A DNA stretch of 64,000 nt from Astragalus membranaceus. Lineage: Eukaryota; Streptophyta; Magnoliopsida; Fabales; Fabaceae. This document shows, piece by piece, positions 57,542 to 64,000 of this stretch; position 1 is the stretch's first letter, and each line of letters starts with the position of its first letter. The translations under genes were made by a program, and so were the position numbers. The notes under the pieces were generated by a model. The model was given only the letters and a program-made list of their open reading frames with translations. It did not search any database and had not been told where the DNA came from. Where the stretch lies: assembly GCA_039519185.1 (NCBI GenBank), contig CM076848.1, positions 32,848,849 to 32,912,848 on the forward strand, in the 5' to 3' direction.

Positions 57542-57896
57542 AGAAACCCTAAAATTTGAGATCTCTAGAAGATGGAGATGAAGTTCGGTGATGAAGCGAT
57601 GGAAGTTTGAGCGAGATGGAGAAACGATGGAAGCTGTGAGCGGTGAATGGTGTGTGAGAGAGTCTGAGAGCGATGAGAACGAGATGGAGAATGAATAGTG
57701 ACTGAGATTGGGGCTTTGAATGCGCGTTTTCTAACCAAACCGCCGCGGTACAAGCTTTAACCGCCGCAGCATGCAAGACACCGAAGGCGTTTCAAGAAAC
57801 CGCCGTCTGAACCGCCACAGAAGGTGAAGATGGAGGCATTTTTTCAGAACCGCTGCAGATTAACCGCCTCAGGTTGCTCATATTGTTGTAGTGATG

Positions 57897-58177
57897 GGAG
57901 ACTTCTATTATTAACATTTCTCAAGACAAAAGTTGGAGATTGATTTTGATTAACTTGATGAAGGGTGTTGAATCTGCAATATTCATTGTGATGTTAAGTC
58001 ATTTAAAGTTGGCGTTGGAACTTCAATTTTTGAGACACTTATTGTCAGAACTGAGACACTCTTACTTTCAATCATTTTGTGATCCCACATCAAATGGTAC
58101 CTCTGATACGAGTTGCAAGGAATTGCACAACTTGCATGACCTTGAGGACAAGGTTATTTTTAATGGGGAAGGTATTG
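57897..58177 (+). pseudogene. Unknown ORF, C-terminal part
   Basis: In phase with the frame interrupted by the CACTA element (its insert plus target copy is 3675 bases, divisible by three). It ends HNLHDLEDKVIFNGEGIV at the purine tract. That ending resembles the last residues of plant gypsy polyproteins and is the only clear link to gypsy coding sequence. Confidence 0.55.
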
Positions 58178-58538
58178 TAATGAACCCAATGACCAAGGAA
58201 AGGCAAGGGAACTCACAATTGAATGTTGTGCAGGAAGAAGCAACAAGTGAGGCTTGGGAATTATGTGTGCAACTATAAATAGTGCACTCATGTGCTGGGG
58301 AATGGTAGTCAATTGTATTAGAACCATTTTCTCCCTCTGAATATTTCTTCTTCTCTCTTCTTCTGTAACCGAATTCACTCTGTGAATTCATTCTTCATTG
58401 TAATTCGATAATATCTTGAGATCCAAGCTAGTAGTGATCGTTGATTCAATTGAATAAAACTCTCCTCAATTCAGTGAGGAATTGCTGTGAATTGATCATT
58501 GTGATTGTGTTGTTATACTGAATTTGAGTTCCATTTCA
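58178..58538 (+). repeat. 3' LTR of the gypsy-like element
   Basis: A 361-bp partner of 51509-51849. It carries an extra stretch near 58356-58385 (TTCTGTAACCGAATTCACTC) that the 5' LTR lacks. Confidence 0.85.
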
Positions 58539-58543
58539 GGACC

Positions 58544-58848
58544 AAATTGATATTAACTTATATAAGTTAGGGATTTAGTTGATTTTTAGTAATAAAAGTC
58601 GGGGCCAAAGTGGTTATACTTTTTGTACTGTCATATATGGCTCTATTTCTATGATGCATCAATAAATTGCAATTATATAAACTTGACAAAACACTACACA
58701 AAGTACAATTACATAAATCAGTTACGTGAAACATTAGACAAAAAAAAAAGCTAAAATTGTCAACAAAAAAAGCTAAACCATAAAGTACAATTAATAAAAT
58801 TATTTTTCTTATAAAAAAGGTTACGTGGGCCACTAATCCAAAAAAAAC
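58544..58848. other. Short AT-rich spacer
   Basis: Nothing recognised between the gypsy-like element and the TR-GAG element. Confidence 0.4.
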
Positions 58849-58853
58849 TATAT

Positions 58854-59201
58854 TGTTCTGTACCATACCTCTAGACCGGTATCCGATCTTAGACACCAAG
58901 TCTGATCCGAGGTAGTTGGTAGGGGTTGGTCTTGATCAACCGAGCTCCGCTTCCGATCCGGGGCAGGTGGTACCTGCGGGGACACTCCGACGCTCAAGTC
59001 AGCCAGAGAGCTAATTAGAGGTGAAGAGTAGGAAAGAGTGTGTACCTTTAATGAAGCATTCAATGCTTATTTATAGAGTTTGATGGTGTTTGGCCTGATG
59101 GATCAGGACCGTCCGATCTGGCGCTGCGATCTCATCCATTGGTTGGTGGATCTACATTTGGTGTTGGGCCTCATTATTGTGGTTTGGGCCAATCCATAAC
59201 A
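58854..59201 (-). repeat. 3' LTR of the TR-GAG element
   Basis: TGTTCTGTACCATACCTCTA to ATCCATAACA on the plus strand. By eye I saw only two differences from the other LTR (GGTTTGGGCC against GGATTGGGTC). Confidence 0.88.
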
Positions 59202-59302
59202 GTTGCCCCCCAAGTCGGGTCGTCTTGGGGCGAGCTAGACTTGATGCCTTATATGGACTTTGTGAGGGTTTTTGAATTTGAGGTCAGACATTCGTGGCGA
59301 CC

Positions 59303-59510
59303 TTCTCCAAGGCCGGGCTTATAATTACAAAAAGGGCTGCCCCCAGCCTCGGAGTGCCCGAGATACGGGTCTTGGCAAAGATCTTCGAGGCCGGGCTTAT
59401 ACCAGCAAGGGTGTCTGCCACCAGCCTCGGAGCGCCCGGGATACGGGTCTTGTCACAAATCTTCGAGGCCGGGCTTATACCAACGAGGGTGTCTGCCACC
59501 AGCCTCGGCA
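59303..59510. repeat. 78-bp tandem repeat, about 2.7 copies
   Basis: GGCCGGGCTTATA begins at 59311, 59389 and 59467. Each unit also has CCAGCCTCGGAG and GATACGGGTCTTG. It lies between gag and the 3' LTR. Confidence 0.9.
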
Positions 59511-59520
59511 ATGTTAAAAC

Positions 59521-60028
59521 ATGACCACCTGAGGGACTCGAGGTGTCAATTTAAAGTAGCCTTCAGGGTAGTTTACCGGGACTCGGCCCAGATCGAACTC
59601 GCCCTTTAGGGTAATGGCAACCTCGGCCATTCAAAACGTGACCACCTGAGGGACTCGAGGTGTCAATTTAAAGTCGCCTTCAGGGCAGTTTACCGGGACT
59701 CGGCCCAGATCGAACTCGCCCTTCAGGGTAATGGCAACCTTGGCCATTCAAGACGTGACCACCTGAGGGACTCGAGGTGTCAATTTAAAGTCGCCTTCGG
59801 GGCAGTTTACCGGGACTCGGCCCAGATCGAGCTCGCCCTTCAGGGTAATGGCAACCTCGGCCATTCAAGACGTGACCACCTGAGGGACTCGAGGTGTCAA
59901 TTTAAAGTCGCCTTCGGGGCAGTTTACCGGGACTCGGCCCAGATCGAGCTCGCCCTTCAGGGTAATGGCAACCTCGGCCATTCAAGACGTGACCACCTGA
60001 GGGACTCGAGGTGTCAATTTAAAGTCGG
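59521..60028. repeat. 117-bp tandem array, about 4.3 copies
   Basis: TGACCACCTGAGGGACTCGA recurs every 117 bases (the A of GACC at 59524, 59641, 59758, 59875, 59992). Units are almost identical, so amplification was recent. The array is noncoding and sits between gag and the 3' LTR. Confidence 0.93.
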
Positions 60029-60039
60029 AGGATCTCTGT

Positions 60040-60242
60040 GAGCAAAAGCGCCGACATTCCTGCCTCGGGAATTTTTCCCGGCTTCTGGAAAGTCGCTTCG
60101 AGGAAGAGGAAGCTAGAGACGAGCAGGGCCGAGGGGAACCCTCGGATCCGTAGGAATCGTCAGGAGTTCTGATCCTAGGTGGAGTTCCGGTCTTAGCGTG
60201 AAACTTTAAGGCGATCGCTCGACCGGTCCCAAATCCTTCCAT
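60040..60242 (-). pseudogene. Partial duplicate of the gag linker
   Basis: The minus strand reads PDDSYGSEGSPRPCSSL and SRSREKFPRQECRRF, similar to TDDPYGPEGSPRPSSFL and LKRSLRQERQ of the main gag at about 61000-61140. It appears to be a second, diverged copy of part of gag next to the array. Confidence 0.65.
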
Positions 60243-60368
60243 CCAACCTCGGAACTTACTTTTACTTAAGCAATCAGCGTGAGGAAAATCGTAGCCGATT
60301 CATATATATTAGATGGTTGAACATTTACAAAATCGGATTATATCATGCCCGTAGGCTCATTCCGAGAC

Positions 60369-61598
60369 CTAGGTGAAACGTGACCTTCCTGAGTTAATCC
60401 CTTCTTCATGATCGATATACTTCTGAGATCGCTGGAGGAACTCGGCAAGCGACTCGACTTGGTTGACCCCGACGTCTATCTGAAATAGACTTCCTTCACG
60501 AAGGCCAGCCTCCATGAAGTAAAGACGGAAGGAGTCGTCGAGGTTCCGGACTTGAGCAGCTTCTCTATTGAATCTCTCTATGTAGTCCCGGAGGAGCTCA
60601 TTTTCTTCTTGCCGAATTGCCTGCAATACCTTCCGAGATTTAGGCTTCATCTTCGAGTGGGCGAAGTGTGCAGAAAAGAGCTTGGCTAACTGATCCCAAG
60701 AGGAGATTGTATTTGGCTTAAGAGCCCTGAACCAGTCTAGGGCCGCCTTCTCTAGAGTGAGGGGAAAAGTTCGGCACTTGATCTCCTCTGGAACATTCCG
60801 GTATTGCATCATCGTGTCGAAGTAATCCAGATGTCGGTCGGGATCGCCCGTCCCGTCATGAATCTTTAAACCCTCCGGGGGCTTTTCTAAGTGCTTGGGT
60901 ACCGGAAAATAGTCGATTTCCGCTGTAAAGGGTCCTTTACGCTTTGCCGACCTCTCAAGGGGTGGAGACCGTCGGTAGCCATACTTGCCGGGGGACCCCC
61001 GCGAGCTAGGGTGCTGACGTTCCTGCCTCAGAGACCTTTTCAGACCTCTGGTACGTCGCCTCGGAGAAGAAGAAAACAGGAACGAGCTAGGCCGAGGGGA
61101 ACCCTCAGGACCATAGGGATCATCGGTGGTCCGACTTGGGGGAGTCATTGATCCTCGCCCTCCTCTACACCGAGGTGGAGTGCGGTGATGGTATCTCCTC
61201 CAAGTCGGAGATCGGTGGCAGGCGCGGCCATGAGTCGTTCCTCTTGAAGAGTTGCGCAGAGAGGAACTCCGATCCGGGACGTTACGAGCCCGGATCTCAG
61301 CAATCTGAGCTTCTAACTGGGCGTAGCGTTGTCTTTCCTGCTGGTCGGCCTCGGCTTGCCGATTTAGGAGCAGAACGAGCTGTTGAACAGCATCGATCGG
61401 TACCTGGACGGTCGGAGGGGGAGGTGGAAGCCGGTTCCGAGATGGGCTCCCATGAACCATAGCCGTAGCCGAGCTTCGAGCATGCACCGGGCTAAGGGGT
61501 AAGATGACCGCCACTCCTTCCGAAGTCACCTGCTGCAGGACCGGCCCTTCACCGACATTCAGGACAGTCCTATGACGTAAGGTCGGAGCCATCGTCAA
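60369..61598 (-). CDS. Retrotransposon gag protein of the TR-GAG element
   Basis: An open frame of 409 codons, starting MTMAPTLRHRTVL (a second ATG two codons later). The first ~200 residues are Ser/Arg/Pro-rich and probably disordered, with a glutamine-rich helix near residues 66-100. The Retrotrans_gag domain follows: DRHLDYFDTMMQYRNVPEEI, FPLTLEKAALDWFRALKP, WDQLAKLFSAHFAHSK and ENELLRDYIERFNREA. It stops after SGRSRFT with no zinc knuckle and no protease. Gag forms the particle. The full open frame agrees with the youth of the LTRs. Confidence 0.9.
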   Translation of the reverse strand: MTMAPTLRHRTVLNVGEGPVLQQVTSEGVAVILPLSPVHARSSATAMVHGSPSRNRLPPPPPTVQVPIDAVQQLVLLLNRQAEADQQERQRYAQLEAQIAEIRARNVPDRSSSLRNSSRGTTHGRACHRSPTWRRYHHRTPPRCRGGRGSMTPPSRTTDDPYGPEGSPRPSSFLFSSSPRRRTRGLKRSLRQERQHPSSRGSPGKYGYRRSPPLERSAKRKGPFTAEIDYFPVPKHLEKPPEGLKIHDGTGDPDRHLDYFDTMMQYRNVPEEIKCRTFPLTLEKAALDWFRALKPNTISSWDQLAKLFSAHFAHSKMKPKSRKVLQAIRQEENELLRDYIERFNREAAQVRNLDDSFRLYFMEAGLREGSLFQIDVGVNQVESLAEFLQRSQKYIDHEEGINSGRSRFT

Positions 61599-61652
61599 TC
61601 AAGGAGATGGGAGAGGAACTAGAGTACAAGATCCTCCCACTGTGGTCGCCAA

Positions 61653-62000
61653 TGTTCTGTACCATACCTCTAGACCGGTATCCGATCTTAGACACCAAGT
61701 CTGATCCGAGGTAGTTGGTAGGGGTTGGTCTTGATCAACCGAGCTCCGCTTCCGATCCGGGGCAGGTGGTACCTGCGGGGACACTCCGACGCTCAAGTCA
61801 GCCAGAGAGCTAATTAGAGGTGAAGAGTAGGAAAGAGTGTGTACCTTTAATGAAGCATTCAATGCTTATTTATAGAGTTTGATGGTGTTTGGCCTGATGG
61901 ATCAGGACCGTCCGATCTGGCGCTGCGATCTCATCCATTGGTTGGTGGATCTACATTTGGTGTTGGGCCTCATTATTGTGGATTGGGTCAATCCATAACA
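61653..62000 (-). repeat. 5' LTR of the TR-GAG element
   Basis: A 348-bp partner of 58854-59201. On the minus strand its end is followed directly by TTGGCGACCACAG. Confidence 0.88.
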
Positions 62001-62005
62001 TATAT

Positions 62006-63118
62006 CATAAAATGGAGTTACATAATGACCATCGCAAAGTAATATAATTACTCTATACTATCAAGTTTAAGTAATTGCATTTTATTGATGCATCATATGG
62101 TTCTCAAACAAGATTCTACATAGAAACATAACTATAAGTGACAATACCGAAAGCAAAACTGGTCCCCGACTTTAATTACTAAATATCAAATTACTAAATA
62201 TCAACAAAGCCCCTGACTTAAATAACTTAGTATCAATTTTGTCAACATGAATACAACCAAATATCAGAATCCAAGACCAAAGCCATATCAGAATACAACA
62301 AGTGACAGCGTAACAAAATCCTCTATCTTTGAGATGATTTCTTCGTTCTTCATTTTTTCAACCATGAAATCCTCTATATTGCCCATAAACTCTACTTTCA
62401 ACTTTTACCATCACCACCATTAGGAGGGTAACAAAGCACGCCCGGAGCTTCACACCACAAAAAATAGATACATTTTTCTTCTGCCTGATAAAAAATTAGC
62501 GTAAAAACTTTCCCCCAAAAACCTTAGTTTCCATTGTTAAAAACCACAGTTTCCTCTATCTTACCCATAAGATCTACAGAGGTAATACACTACAATTGCA
62601 TGTTTAGAACTCTAAACAAAACTTAAACCGAGCTCTTTCAAAGATGGAACAGTTTTTTGTTTGATAAAAGTCACTGGATGAGTAGAAGTGTCACCATCTT
62701 AGAGCACAAGGCGAAGCCTGCATCATTGTTTGCTGCAGAAAACTTAAAAATTCAAGTAAATGATCTTTCAAGACTGGAATTATTGCCTGGCTGGTTCTCT
62801 TAGCTTTTTGTTAGACTTTGTCCTCCCTCATTTTTTCTCTTACTAAGCAATGGCTTTTTATTAAAATTAAAATAAGTAATGGCTTTTTATTAAAATTAAA
62901 ATGACAGATGTGTTTTCCTCTTTATTTTTGTAACACCTGGAAAAATGAATCTGCAAGGAGTTATGGTATATTTAGTCAAGCGAAAAATAAATTATTTGAA
63001 GAGGAGAGATGAAAGGAAGAAGATCATCCATTTGAACAAACATTTAGTCTCGCCAAGTCTTAATATCCTTCCATTTCCTACTCATCAAATACTTCCTACC
63101 AATATAGTGATTAAAGCA
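62006..63118. other. AT-rich spacer, no gene recognised
   Basis: Only short frames without domains. A short direct repeat, TAATGGCTTTTTATTAAAAT, occurs twice near 62840-62900. Confidence 0.4.
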
Positions 63119-63255
63119 TCCCGAGTAGGTAGCTCAGTTATTGAGCTAATGAATGCCGAAGGAGTGCAAGCATGATGAGGTCTTGGGTTCAAACTTGGAA
63201 AACTAACATTTCCCCCTCCCGCTAACTACTAACCACTAACATTTCTCTATAAAAA
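63119..63255 (+). mobile_element. tRNA-derived SINE (family B)
   Basis: A perfect 18-bp duplication AATATAGTGATTAAAGCA lies at 63101-63118 and 63256-63273. The body has an A-box-like GTAGGTAGCTCAGTTA and a B-box-like TTGGGTTCAAACTTGG, ending AACATTTCTCTATAAAAAA. It is similar to the fragment in PSRP1 intron 2. Confidence 0.88.
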
Positions 63256-63273
63256 AATATAGTGATTAAAGCA

Positions 63274-64000
63274 ACAAAAGAAATATCAGTAGCCACAACC
63301 AACTCCAAGTAAGTGCACTTGCCTTTCTTTGGGATGAGGCATTAGATCACCTTCCTTTCGTTCCAGACTTCTCTCCTATGTTAACTACATTATCCCCGAA
63401 CATGGCAGCATAAGATATATAAAGATTTTAAGAACTGCATAATCATGTGTGCTTGAAGCATCCCACATCCAGGAAATGTGGATATCAGCTTCATGCAATG
63501 ACCGTACAGGTCCAGCATAATAAACATTTATCAGCACATAATATGTATGATAAAAAATGCAAATATTGTAGTTTATTAATTGTTACTCATCCAGAAACAA
63601 AACTAAATAATATCAAGGACAAATTGGTATTAATTCTACAATATCTATTCACAAAAGTCCGTTCCCTAACAACACAAAGCACGAATCAACTTAAGTTGGC
63701 AGAAAACTAACTTGCAATTCCCAAAACGCTTGGGAAAATGAGAGGGAGGTGTTGAATGGCAATATTAAAACAAGCTAACCTTCAAGGATAGAATTATATA
63801 TCTATAGTTGTGTTAGAGTAAGCAGATTGAAAAATAACAGACTGCATTTCTTTAAGCACGTAGAAAATTCATGCTGATTTGCAACAAAGTGTGTTAAAAC
63901 TCATGTAAAAAGTATAAAGAGCATATATATAATGTCTAGTAGAGAAAGAGTGACGTGTGTGAGATTATCACTTTGAAACTACCATGAACAGCTAAAAGTA
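63274..64000. other. AT-rich spacer, no gene recognised
   Basis: No supported feature to the end of the window. Confidence 0.4.

Larger units (their letters stand above)
54222..57893. mobile_element. CACTA element carrying helicase gene exons
   Basis: The left end CACTATAACAAAACTGGC and right end complement CACTACAACAATATGAGC are flanked by the 3-bp duplication ATG (54219-54221, 57894-57896). Both subterminal regions repeat GCGGCGGTT/AACCGCCGC motifs, the expected transposase-binding repeats. No CACTA transposase is visible. The interior carries four exon-like pieces of an SMUBP-2/IGHMBP2-type gene on the minus strand, making it a Pack-CACTA-like element. A (GA)n run lies at 57500-57537. Confidence 0.88.
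51509..58538 (+). mobile_element. Ty3/gypsy-like element with an unknown internal ORF
   Basis: LTRs are 51509-51849 and 58178-58538, starting TAATGAACC and ending CCATTTCA. A perfect 5-bp duplication GGACC flanks them (51504-51508, 58539-58543). TTGGTGCTTTCATTG follows the 5' LTR as a primer-binding-like site, and a purine-rich AATGGGGAAGG precedes the 3' LTR. The last codons before the LTR read LEDKVIFNGEGIV, as in many plant gypsy polyproteins. Otherwise no protease, RT, RNase H or integrase motif is visible. A CACTA element occupies 54222-57893. Confidence 0.8.
58854..62000 (-). mobile_element. Young TR-GAG-type Ty3/gypsy element
   Basis: Two LTRs of exactly 348 bp (58854-59201, 61653-62000) are nearly identical and flanked by TATAT (58849-58853, 62001-62005). 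On the minus strand the 5' LTR is followed by TTGGCGACCACAGTGG (primer-binding-like), then gag (61598-60369), tandem arrays and a purine tract TTGGGGGGCAAC before the 3' LTR. Pol is absent. This matches the TR-GAG class of non-autonomous elements, which probably depend on a partner for replication. Confidence 0.9.

Overview
This is plant nuclear DNA, most likely from a papilionoid legume. The evidence is spliceosomal GT-AG introns, a clock pseudo-response regulator, a plastid ribosome factor, an mTERF gene, AT-rich spacers, and many plant transposon families with target-site duplications (TSDs). The legume assignment is an inference: I recall the PRR5-like and PSRP1-like exons as closest to soybean and Medicago-type proteins, and no search was run.

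Four genes look intact. They are a LEA_2/NHL membrane protein (1906-2541, minus), a PRR5-type clock regulator with 8 exons (12711-16667, minus; the joined exons keep frame, about 686 codons), the plastid ribosome-hibernation factor PSRP1 with 5 exons (26471-28010, plus; 305 codons), and an organellar mTERF protein with 2 exons (30995-32668, minus). They occupy the first half. The rest is almost wholly mobile DNA.

1-12.7 kb: the LEA_2 gene, MITEs, SINEs and two adjoining hAT elements. One hAT holds a 4.0-kb Mutator-like element (7950-11971) with ~260-300 bp terminal inverted repeats and a perfect 9-bp TSD. It carries a decayed plant-mobile-domain gene and, divergently, a MuDR N-terminal (PB1-like) fragment. 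12.7-20.1 kb: PRR5 and a promoter with evening elements. 20.1-25.0 kb: a decayed Ty1/copia element with two hAT insertions and a 190-bp tandem duplication. 26.4-32.7 kb: PSRP1 and mTERF. 32.8-35.2 kb: a SINE, a 5'-truncated LINE with a 15-bp TSD, and a LINE remnant.

36.1-51.0 kb is a nest. An intronless ARL8-like GTPase retrocopy is cut in two by a copia element (37108-50951, TSD TATCA). That copia has itself received a chromodomain-type Ty3/gypsy element (38.2-42.2 kb) and a non-coding LARD-like element with ~2.86-kb LTRs (42395-48813).

51.5-58.5 kb is a Ty3/gypsy-like element (TSD GGACC) whose expected pol region is replaced by a long, broken reading frame I do not recognise. It is interrupted by a CACTA element (54222-57893, TSD ATG) carrying exons from the N-terminal part of an SMUBP-2/IGHMBP2-type helicase gene. 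58.85-62.0 kb is a young TR-GAG element (two 348-bp LTRs, TSD TATAT) with a gag gene and 78-bp and 117-bp tandem arrays. The last 2 kb hold a SINE and no recognised gene.

There is no operon-like cooperation among the host genes. The main content is the insertion history and three cases of unusual cargo: plant mobile domain in a MULE, helicase exons in a CACTA, and an unknown ORF in a gypsy shell.
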